The notes below the pieces were generated by a model, which was given only the letters and a program-made list of their open reading frames with translations, ran no database searches and had not been told where the DNA came from. Positions 1 to 5,691 of a DNA stretch of 6,751 nt are shown piece after piece. Position numbers and translations under genes: made by a program. Origin of the DNA: Bifidobacteriaceae bacterium (GTDB taxonomy: Bacteria > Actinomycetota > Actinomycetes > Actinomycetales > WQXJ01); the NCBI GenBank assembly GCA_031255075.1, contig JAIRTF010000148.1, forward strand, positions 1 to 6,751, given 5' to 3'. Positions within the stretch are counted from its first letter, which is position 1. Each line of letters opens with the position of its first letter.

Positions 1-339
1 CAAGAAGCCCAGCATCGCTCGGAACTTCGGCCGCACCACCCGCCGCACCCGCTCACCCGAATGCAGGATGATCGTCCTCTGCTTGAACGCCGACACATCG
101 TTCTCCCTGAACACCTCGACCACAACCAACCCCAGGCCATCCGCCAGGCTCCCGCAATCCGCCTCCTGCCGATCCACCCCCCGCTCCGACCCCGAAGGGT
201 CGTCGCTGATCCTCACATAAACAACCGCCCGGCCCGCCATCAACGGGTCCGCCGCCTCTGCGGCTGCCCCCGCGCCGAGTCCCCGCGCCTGCGGCTTCGC
301 GGCCCCAACCGCCCCTATACCCTTGCCTCGTTCCGCCAT
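1..339 (-). CDS. Large serine recombinase / integrase, N-terminal part (cut by left window edge)
   Basis: Only the first 113 codons are present; the frame is open to position 1. Seen: after a 33-residue Ala/Gly-rich leader comes the resolvase-type catalytic N-terminus, RAVVYVRISDDPSG (residues 37-50), with the R-x-S motif placing the nucleophilic serine at Ser45 and Arg43 beside it. Then follow a GVDRQEADC stretch (54-62), VFRENDVSAFK, and an RVVRPKF segment near the edge. Known: the pattern R-I-S-D-D-P-x-G with E-R-G-V-D-R-Q is typical of large serine recombinases of actinobacterial prophages and integrative elements; these cut and rejoin DNA at att sites through a phosphoserine intermediate. 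The ATG at 339 is chosen for its GGAGGAG Shine-Dalgarno 6 nt upstream; Met34 (position 240) is a possible alternative without such a site. Codon choice differs from the neighbours (13 of 17 Ala are GCG), suggesting foreign origin. Integrase versus transposon resolvase cannot be settled without the C-terminal domains. Confidence 0.88.
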   Translation of the reverse strand, partial: MAERGKGIGAVGAAKPQARGLGAGAAAEAADPLMAGRAVVYVRISDDPSGSERGVDRQEADCGSLADGLGLVVVEVFRENDVSAFKQRTIILHSGERVRRVVRPKFRAMLGFL

Positions 340-345
340 GTCCCG

Positions 346-352
346 CTCCTCC
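346..352 (-). promoter_or_regulatory. Strong Shine-Dalgarno that fixes the recombinase start
   Basis: Read on the minus strand, GGAGGAG lies 6 nt before the ATG at 339. It is the strongest ribosome-binding site in the window and the reason for preferring this ATG over the in-frame ATG at 240. Confidence 0.75.
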
Positions 353-356
353 GTCT

Positions 357-394
357 CGTGTTCCCTAAAACGCAGGTACGTTTGCTCCACCACG
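357..394. other. Imperfect 38-bp dyad, candidate serine-integrase att site
   Basis: Centred between 375 and 376. Outer arms CGTG (357-360) and CACG (391-394) and inner arms AAACG (368-372) and CGTTT (379-383) are symmetric; T362/A389 and A374/T377 also pair. By my count 11 of 19 position pairs are complementary, against roughly 5 by chance. The central dinucleotide GG is non-palindromic, as serine integrases require for directional exchange. The dyad covers the MFS stop codon (365-367) and lies 18 nt upstream of the recombinase start. Its role is inferred. It could be a coincidental dyad or a small hairpin at the end of the MFS gene. Confidence 0.3.
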
Positions 395-1675
395 GCTGGC
401 TGCCTTGGGGGTGAGCCGGGCGCAGGCCAAGGCCGCCAGGGTGGCGACCAGCACCACGGCGGCGCCGACTAGCAGGGCCGGGCGGTAGCCGTGGGCCACC
501 ACCGCCCGGACAATCAGTGGGCCAATGATCTGACCCAGGGCATAGCCGGCGGTCAATACGGCTACGGCTCGCCGGAACGGCAGCTGCCGCCCCAAAGACA
601 TGGTCAAGGCCACCGTGCCCATGAACGTGCCACCGAACAGCAACGCCGCGATCAGCACACTGACCGGACCGCCGGCCAAGGCCGCCAGAGCCAGCCCAAC
701 GCTTTGGATGGCCAAGGCGGCAGCCAACAACAGCGCGCCGGGCAGCCGCCGGGCTGCCCAGGTCCAGACGGCGCAGGACGGCGCTGCCGCAAGGCCTACG
801 ATCACCCAGGCGCCCGGGCCGATCGATCCCACTCCGGCCTGGGCTATGGCCGCCACCAGGAACGTCCCGGCTATCACGTAGCCGGCTCCTTCCAGGGTGT
901 AGGAGATGGTCAGCGACACAGCCGCTCCCTTGCCCGCCAGGCGCTTCTTGGCCCTTGCCGCCGGCGCCGCTACCCGGTCACCATTCATGGCCGGCGCGGC
1001 GGTTCCGGAAGCTGTTGCCGGGGGCGGCTCAAGCGGCATAGTCCAAGCCAAGGCTGAAGTGATGGCGGCCAAGAGGGCAGAAGCCTCCCAACCGGCCTGC
1101 CAGCTGGCAGTCTGACGCAATACGAGCACGGTCAGGCCAGTCAGGGTGATGCCCAAGCCAACACCGGCGTAACCCCAACCGGACAGGTGCGCCGTGCGGC
1201 CGTGAAGGTGGGCTAGCAACGAGGCAGCGGCCGTCATGAAGACGGCGGCTGAAGCTACTCCGCAGAGGCAGCGCAGAGTGCTCCAGGCCAAGACGCCTTG
1301 GGCTAAGGGCATGGCCGCCAAAGTGGCCGTCAGCACCACCATGGCCCACCGAAAACCAGCTCTGAACCGAACCAACTGCGGGAACACAATCCCCATCAGA
1401 GCGCCCGCAAAGTAGCCGGCATAGTTGGCGGTGGCTACTAGGGCGCCGCCCGCCGGGTCCAGACCGGCTTGCTCGGCCATCAGTGGCAACATGGGGGTGT
1501 AGGCAAACCGGCCCACGCCGATCGACACCACCATGGCCGCACAGGCCTGGGCTGCCGTCAAGCCTGGCCTTGGGCTGACGGCGGGCCCCAGACGTTCACC
1601 TACCGAAACAGCGGGCCGCGCTGCCGCCCCAGAGCCGGCCGGCTCCGTGGCTTCCAAAGACTCCCTAGACCTCAA
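365..1675 (-). CDS. MFS transporter, YbfB/YjiJ type
   Basis: A 12-helix major facilitator family membrane protein, 436 aa from the TTG at 1675. Seen: a roughly 40-residue polar, Pro/Ala-rich N-terminus, then the first helix with GVGRFAYTPMLPLM (residues 53-66) and a second with ANYAGYFAGAL (83-93). These are hallmarks of the YbfB/YjiJ (MFS_4) group. A basic central loop (AARAKKRLAGKG) separates the halves, and YTLEGAGYVIAGTF opens the second half. Substrates of this group are not established. The start is uncertain: TTG at 1675 lies 6 nt after the upstream dehydrogenase stop but has no Shine-Dalgarno, so translational coupling would be needed. TTG at 1561 (Leu39), with AAGG about 6 nt before it, would give a 398-aa protein beginning close to helix 1, closer to usual family length. 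The tight spacing implies co-transcription with the dehydrogenase. The C-terminus ends within the dyad beside the recombinase gene, so its last codons may derive from an inserted element. Confidence 0.87.
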   Translation of the reverse strand: MRSRESLEATEPAGSGAAARPAVSVGERLGPAVSPRPGLTAAQACAAMVVSIGVGRFAYTPMLPLMAEQAGLDPAGGALVATANYAGYFAGALMGIVFPQLVRFRAGFRWAMVVLTATLAAMPLAQGVLAWSTLRCLCGVASAAVFMTAAASLLAHLHGRTAHLSGWGYAGVGLGITLTGLTVLVLRQTASWQAGWEASALLAAITSALAWTMPLEPPPATASGTAAPAMNGDRVAAPAARAKKRLAGKGAAVSLTISYTLEGAGYVIAGTFLVAAIAQAGVGSIGPGAWVIVGLAAAPSCAVWTWAARRLPGALLLAAALAIQSVGLALAALAGGPVSVLIAALLFGGTFMGTVALTMSLGRQLPFRRAVAVLTAGYALGQIIGPLIVRAVVAHGYRPALLVGAAVVLVATLAALACARLTPKAASRGGANVPAF

Positions 1676-1681
1676 AGCGAA

Positions 1682-2440
1682 TCAATAGACCGATCCGGCC
1701 GTGATGCCACCGTCAACCAAGAATTCGCCTCCGGTTGAGAATGAGGCGTCATCGCTGGCCAAGTAGACCACCAGGGCAGTGACCTCAGCCGGTTCAGCCG
1801 GCCGGACCAACAAACTGGCGTCCCGGTCACCGGCGGCTGGGCCGCCCACCTGGTCAATCATGGCTTGGGTCATGGGCGTGGCAATGTTGCCAGGATGGAC
1901 CGAATTGACCCGAATGCCCTGACCAGCCAATTCCAGCGCGGCAGATTTGGTCAACCCGCGGACGGCGTATTTGCTGGCCGTATAGCCATGCATGCCGGCC
2001 ACGCCCTGCATACCCGCGGCCGAAGATATGTTGATCACCGAAGCCGGCTTGCCACGTCGCAGCGCCCCAACACAGCTCTTCAATCCCAAGAACGGGCCTT
2101 TGGCGTTGATCGCCATGACCAAGTCCCAGCTTTCCGGGGTGTATTCGTCAAGGCTGCCGCCGTTCAGAATGCCGGCGTTGTTGACCAGCACATTGAGTGT
2201 GCCGAAGGTCTGCTCGGCCAATTCGACAGCCTGGGCCCAGTCTTCCGGGCTGGTCACATCGAGGTGGGTGTAGACGGCCGAATCGCCCAATTCTTCGGCG
2301 ATCTGCCGGCCGGCATCGTCAGAGATGTCGCCAATCACCACCTTGCCGCCGTGCGCCACAATTCCGCGCGCGTGTGATGCTCCCATGCCAGACGCCCCAC
2401 CAGTCACAATGGCTACTTTTCCGTCCAGGCGATTTGTCAT
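1682..2440 (-). CDS. Classical short-chain dehydrogenase, 3-alpha(20-beta)-hydroxysteroid dehydrogenase-like
   Basis: A 252-aa soluble NAD(P)-dependent oxidoreductase, the normal length for classical SDRs. Seen in order: cofactor motif TGGASGMG (13-20); acidic Asp38 at the end of the second strand (IGDISDD), which favours NAD(H) over NADP(H); NNAG (87-90); Asn112; the active-site serine in INISS (139/140); Tyr153 and Lys157 in YTASK; HPGNIATPM (182-190). C-terminal VYLASDDASFSTGGEFLVDGG is typical of the family. The overall sequence resembles bacterial 20-beta-hydroxysteroid dehydrogenases and mycobacterial Rv2002 (FabG3), notably GMGASHARG and HGYTASKYAVRGLTKS. The likely reaction is reversible reduction of a ketone to a secondary alcohol on a steroid or other bulky cyclic substrate; the substrate is inferred. 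The ATG at 2440 is chosen because AAGGAAGAGG lies 5 nt upstream and the N-terminus fits the family; the frame is open further upstream, into the ATPase gene, but that is not family-like. The MFS gene starts 6 nt after its stop. Confidence 0.93.
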   Translation of the reverse strand: MTNRLDGKVAIVTGGASGMGASHARGIVAHGGKVVIGDISDDAGRQIAEELGDSAVYTHLDVTSPEDWAQAVELAEQTFGTLNVLVNNAGILNGGSLDEYTPESWDLVMAINAKGPFLGLKSCVGALRRGKPASVINISSAAGMQGVAGMHGYTASKYAVRGLTKSAALELAGQGIRVNSVHPGNIATPMTQAMIDQVGGPAAGDRDASLLVRPAEPAEVTALVVYLASDDASFSTGGEFLVDGGITAGSVY

Positions 2441-2624
2441 GATGTCCTCTTCCTTCCCGCTAGTTTTGCCTGTTCTGCCTGGGGCGTAGTCCTTCAAGTG
2501 TAAGTCGGCTCTAGGTAGTTTCCGTAATCCGACGGCCGATGCCGCGCCACCCGTCTCCCAGCCGCCGCCGCGTTCTGCTTCGCGCGCGCCACGTATGGGC
2601 TCTGTGCGCCATGGCATTCCACCG
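2441..2624 (-). promoter_or_regulatory. 184-bp gap ahead of the dehydrogenase-MFS pair, probable promoter region
   Basis: This is the only sizeable non-coding gap in the window, between the ATPase stop and the dehydrogenase start. It holds the dehydrogenase Shine-Dalgarno (2446-2455). On the minus strand it also has a weak -10-like TACACT (2502-2497), about 56 nt before the ATG, with no good -35 element at the usual spacing. The ATPase-proximal part is very GC-rich (GC alternation around 2580-2590). I see no hairpin followed by a T-run, so read-through from the transporter operon is possible. An own promoter is inferred mainly from the gap size. Confidence 0.35.
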
Positions 2625-4523
2625 TCACGGCCCTTCCCGGTGGTGCTGAGTGTGGTCGCGTGGTTTGCGCCGGGCCCGTTGGACGGCTGGATCGGGGATG
2701 GGGACCGCGGCGACCAGATTGGCGGTGTATTCCGATTGAGGGTTGGACAGGACCTGGTTGGTGGGGCCGGCTTCAACCAAGCGGCCCTGTTTGAGTACTG
2801 CGATCCGGCCGGCCAGTTCTTGGACCACCGCCAGATCATGGGAAATGAACAGACAGGCGAAGCCCTTGGAACGTTGCAATTCGCGGAGCAACTCAAGGAC
2901 CGTTGCTTGAACGGACACATCCAAGGCGGAGGTTGGTTCATCTGCTATCAGTAGGCGGGGCTCCAAGGCCAGCGCCCGGGCCAGACCGATCCGTTGGCGT
3001 TGCCCGCCGGACAGTTCATGGGGGTAGCGGTTGCGCATCGCGGGGCTCAGTTTGACCTGGTCAAACAGATCGCCAACGGCTCTATCCAGGGTCCGTCCGC
3101 GGAGACGGCGAATCAATCGCAACGGTTCACCGACGGATTGTCCGACTGGTAGACGTGGGTTCAGCGAGGATGCCGGGTCCTGGAACACCATGGACACTTT
3201 GCGCCGCAGTTGGCGCAACCCTTTGTGGCCAAGGCCGCGCAGTTCCGTGCCGGCCACTGCCAGGGATCCGGAGTGAACCGCCAGCAGACCAACTGCGGCC
3301 CGGCCAAAGGTTGTCTTGCCGGAACCGGATTCGCCTACCAAGCCCAGCACCTCGCCTGGACCGATGCTCAAACTGACTTCGGTGATGGCTTGGAACGAAC
3401 GCCGTCTAAGAGTCTGGTCCTGGTAGACCAAGTTGACCTTGTCCGCAATCAGGATTGGCCCAGGCTTCGCGGCGGAATCCGCAGAGCTTGGTCTTGGGGC
3501 TGTCAAGGCCGGGGGAGGGGAGCCTGGGCCAGCGGCATCGGCAGGACTGCCGGTAGGGCCGGTAGCTGGGGAGCGGGCGCTTGGGCTGTCAGGTGGTCTT
3601 TGCTGTTCCGGCGATTGTGTTGATGCCGCTGATTCGGGCAGCTCAGACGGGGGTTGCGCGCTGCCTCCTGGGTCCAGGCGTAGGCGTGGAACGGCTGCCA
3701 GCAGAGCCTTGGTGTAGGGGTCATGCGGTGTGTAAAAGACCTGGTCGGCGCCGCCCTGTTCAACTAGACGACCGGCGCTCATGACCAGCACCCGGTCAGC
3801 CAAGTCCGCCACAATGCCCATGTCGTGGGTGATCAACACAATCCCAGCGCCAATTCGGCCCCGCAGGGACCGCAACAGCTCCAGAATCTCTGCTTGAACG
3901 GTCACGTCCAAGGCGGTGGTCGGTTCATCTGCCAGGAGCAACGCCGGGTCAAGCGCCAGAGCCTGGGCAATCATGGCCCGTTGGCGTTGCCCGCCAGATA
4001 GCTGATGAGGATAGAAGTCCAACCGTTGGGCCGGCTCTGGCATGTCGACCAGTTCCAAGGCCTCCAAAGCGGCTTGGCGGGCAGCCTTGGGAGACATTTG
4101 GCGGTGGGCTCTGAGCGCCTCGGCGATCTGGAAACCGATGGTATAGACGGGATGCAGGGCAGTCATCGGTTCTTGGAACACCATGCCGATCCGCTGTCCG
4201 CGCACCCGGGTCATGGCCCTTCCGGTCAATCCGACCAATTCCTGGCCGCCCAGCTTGGCTGAGCCACTAGCCCGCCCATTGGGTGGCAACAAGCCCATCA
4301 GCGCCATGGCAGTCTGGGTCTTGCCGCTGCCGGATTCACCAACCAGTGCCACCACTTCGCCGCGACCGACCTGGAAGGTGACATCTTTGGCGGCGGTAAC
4401 CCAGGCGTCATCGGTCCAGAATTCAACTGTCAGGTCGCGGACATCCAGGGCCGGCGTTTCGGGCGCGGGTGAGCCTAGGGAGTTGCTGTCTAGACGGGAT
4501 GCGCCGGCGCTCTTGTCAACCAT
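2625..4523 (-). CDS. Fused DppD-DppF-type ABC transporter ATPase (two nucleotide-binding domains)
   Basis: A 632-aa cytoplasmic protein that powers import by the two permeases encoded upstream. Seen in domain 1 (about 26-283): Walker A GESGSGKT (62-69), Q-loop Gln117, signature LSGGQ (175-179), Walker B LLLADE (195-200), switch His233. In domain 2 (about 357-612): Walker A GESGSGKT (397-404), Gln448, LSGGQ (504-508), Walker B LLIADE (524-529), His562. Both sites look catalytically complete. Both carry the YPHxLSGGQRQR and DEPT(T/S)ALDV motifs and the peptide-transporter C-terminal signature (PHDPYTKALLAAVP in domain 1; PQSEYTANLVAAVP in domain 2). Known: di/oligopeptide importers normally use two separate ATPases, and fused forms occur in many actinobacteria and some proteobacteria. 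The ATG at 4523 overlaps the permease stop by 8 nt (ATGGTTGA), suggesting coupled translation. The frame is open upstream, but that extension lies over the permease gene. Nickel, opine or glutathione remain possible substrates. Confidence 0.95.
   Translation of the reverse strand: MVDKSAGASRLDSNSLGSPAPETPALDVRDLTVEFWTDDAWVTAAKDVTFQVGRGEVVALVGESGSGKTQTAMALMGLLPPNGRASGSAKLGGQELVGLTGRAMTRVRGQRIGMVFQEPMTALHPVYTIGFQIAEALRAHRQMSPKAARQAALEALELVDMPEPAQRLDFYPHQLSGGQRQRAMIAQALALDPALLLADEPTTALDVTVQAEILELLRSLRGRIGAGIVLITHDMGIVADLADRVLVMSAGRLVEQGGADQVFYTPHDPYTKALLAAVPRLRLDPGGSAQPPSELPESAASTQSPEQQRPPDSPSARSPATGPTGSPADAAGPGSPPPALTAPRPSSADSAAKPGPILIADKVNLVYQDQTLRRRSFQAITEVSLSIGPGEVLGLVGESGSGKTTFGRAAVGLLAVHSGSLAVAGTELRGLGHKGLRQLRRKVSMVFQDPASSLNPRLPVGQSVGEPLRLIRRLRGRTLDRAVGDLFDQVKLSPAMRNRYPHELSGGQRQRIGLARALALEPRLLIADEPTSALDVSVQATVLELLRELQRSKGFACLFISHDLAVVQELAGRIAVLKQGRLVEAGPTNQVLSNPQSEYTANLVAAVPIPDPAVQRARRKPRDHTQHHREGP
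3456..3674 (-). other. Pro/Ser/Ala-rich linker between the two ATPase domains
   Basis: Residues 284-356 of the ATPase contain almost only Pro, Ser, Ala, Gly, Thr and a few Glu/Gln/Asp, with no hydrophobic core pattern. It most likely is a flexible, disordered tether of about 72 residues that joins the DppD-like and DppF-like halves. There is no sign of a stop or frameshift inside it. Confidence 0.8.
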
Positions 4524-5691
4524 TGGCCGGCCCTTCGGGTGGATCGGAAGACTCGGTCGCATCGGCAGGGGGAACTGGGCTTGCCGCCGTGGACGGCGTG
4601 CCGGCGCCTGGCCCTTCCGCGTGATCGGAGGGTTCGGCGGGAACGTTTGGCGCGGCATCGGCGGCGGTAATAGAAGCCTTCCCCGAACGGGAGGCGGACT
4701 TGGCGGCGGCCCGAGCGGCCCGGCGCAAACGGCCGGGAGTGGGCAGACGGCGCTGCTGTGGGTCAAAGGCGTCCCGCAGGCCATCACCCAGGAAGTTGAT
4801 CGCCAAAGCCACTGCGACAATCAGGACGCCCGGCCACCAAAACAACCAAGGCCGCAGGTCAAACGTGTCTTTGTATTCGAAAATCAGCGTGCCCAGCGAA
4901 GTGTCCGGGTACTTGATGCCGAAGCCTAGGTAGGACAGCGAAACCTCGGTCAACATGGACACGGCCATCAGCAGTGTGGTCTGAACCACCACCACACCCA
5001 CCGCGCCGGGCAGGATGTGTTTGAAGATCAGCCGCCGGTTGGAGGCGCCTGCCAGACGCGAAGCATCCACAAATTCGCGTTCCCGCAGCGCAAAGAACTC
5101 GCCACGGACCAACCGAGCCATCTGCGGCCAAGCCATCAGAGCCAAAGCGGCGCCCAACACCACGGCCGATGTGCCCTTGCCGCCGGCCCAGTTGCCCAGC
5201 ACCGCTCCCACCACACCGGTCGGCAAAATGGTGGTCATCTCAATCACTCGCAGCAGCACGCCGTCCACCCAGCCGCGGAAGTAGCCCGCCACGGCGCCCA
5301 CCACCACACCAATCAGACCGGCGCCAAAGCCCATCACAAACATCACTGTGAGGGACTGTTGGAAGCCCCGCATGGTCATGGCGAACATGTCATGGCCAAT
5401 GTCATCCTGACCAAATGGGTGGGCGCCGGGATGGATGAAGGGGAAGGCGGAATCGACTGAGAAGGTGGGGCCACCGTCAGGGTTAGCCAGCGGGTAGAGG
5501 GCCGAATAGCTCTTATGCCACCAGCCCGGAATTGGCCCCCAGCCGATGGACGTCACGGCCAGCAACGCCAAGCCCACCAACACTATGGCGGACAGCACCG
5601 CCGGCCGGTGGCGCTTGAACCGCCGCCAAACCAGCTGGCCCTGGGATTGGCCGCGGGTCGGTTGGTGCTGGGTAACCGCTGACTGACTCAT
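4516..5691 (-). CDS. DppC/OppC-type ABC transporter permease with long C-terminal tail
   Basis: A 391-aa inner-membrane permease, one of the two membrane subunits of the importer. Seen: cytoplasmic N-terminus with RRFKRHRPAVLSAIVL leading into helix 1 (31-49), the OppC_N feature; an extracytoplasmic loop ending in HPFGQDDIGHDMFA (91-104), the conserved H-P-x-G-x-D-D-x-G-x-D motif of DppC proteins; further helices; the EAA coupling loop that docks on the ATPase (EFVDASRLAG...KHILP, 206-228); EVSLSYLGFG (249-258); and NFLGDGLRDAFDP (299-311), where the family usually ends. An additional 80 residues follow, first basic and then Ala/Pro/Ser/Glu-rich and probably disordered. The ATG at 5691 forms an ATGA overlap with the upstream permease stop and has AAGGTGG about 6 nt before it. 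The stop overlaps the ATPase start by 8 nt. Fixed position in the operon and all motifs make the assignment firm; substrate is inferred only at family level. Confidence 0.95.
   Translation of the reverse strand: MSQSAVTQHQPTRGQSQGQLVWRRFKRHRPAVLSAIVLVGLALLAVTSIGWGPIPGWWHKSYSALYPLANPDGGPTFSVDSAFPFIHPGAHPFGQDDIGHDMFAMTMRGFQQSLTVMFVMGFGAGLIGVVVGAVAGYFRGWVDGVLLRVIEMTTILPTGVVGAVLGNWAGGKGTSAVVLGAALALMAWPQMARLVRGEFFALREREFVDASRLAGASNRRLIFKHILPGAVGVVVVQTTLLMAVSMLTEVSLSYLGFGIKYPDTSLGTLIFEYKDTFDLRPWLFWWPGVLIVAVALAINFLGDGLRDAFDPQQRRLPTPGRLRRAARAAAKSASRSGKASITAADAAPNVPAEPSDHAEGPGAGTPSTAASPVPPADATESSDPPEGPANG
4519..4758 (-). other. 80-residue disordered C-terminal extension of the DppC-like permease
   Basis: Residues 312-391 begin Arg/Lys-rich (RRLPTPGRLRRAARAAAKSASRSGK) region and turn into an acidic Ala/Pro/Ser/Thr-rich tail ending PPEGPANG. 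It lies after the last family motif and on the cytoplasmic side by topology. No known domain was recognised. Confidence 0.75.

Noticed and set aside
61..414. Plus-strand open frame (117 aa) at the left edge
   Set aside because: It is antisense to the recombinase, whose catalytic motif and Shine-Dalgarno are clear. The plus-strand product is His/Pro/Arg-rich without family resemblance.
2441..2624. Possible riboswitch or attenuator in the 184-bp gap
   Set aside because: I found only short GC-rich self-complementary stretches and a GCCATGGC palindrome, with no conserved aptamer-like core and no hairpin followed by a T-run.
2441..2941. In-frame upstream extension of the dehydrogenase to a start at 2941 (a 419-aa protein)
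   Set aside because: The added 167 residues are low-complexity and lie partly antisense-frame over the end of the ATPase gene. The ATG at 2440 has a good Shine-Dalgarno and gives an SDR of normal length.
4524..4820. In-frame upstream extension of the fused ATPase to 4820
   Set aside because: The extension is Pro/Arg-rich, resembles no ATPase N-terminus and lies entirely over the 3' part of the permease gene. The ATG at 4523 fits the overlap typical of this operon.
4183..4929. Long plus-strand open frame (248 aa)
   Set aside because: It is opposite two well-supported minus-strand genes, has Gly/Arg/Trp-rich composition expected from antisense reading of GC-rich codons, and shows no domain or ribosome-binding site.
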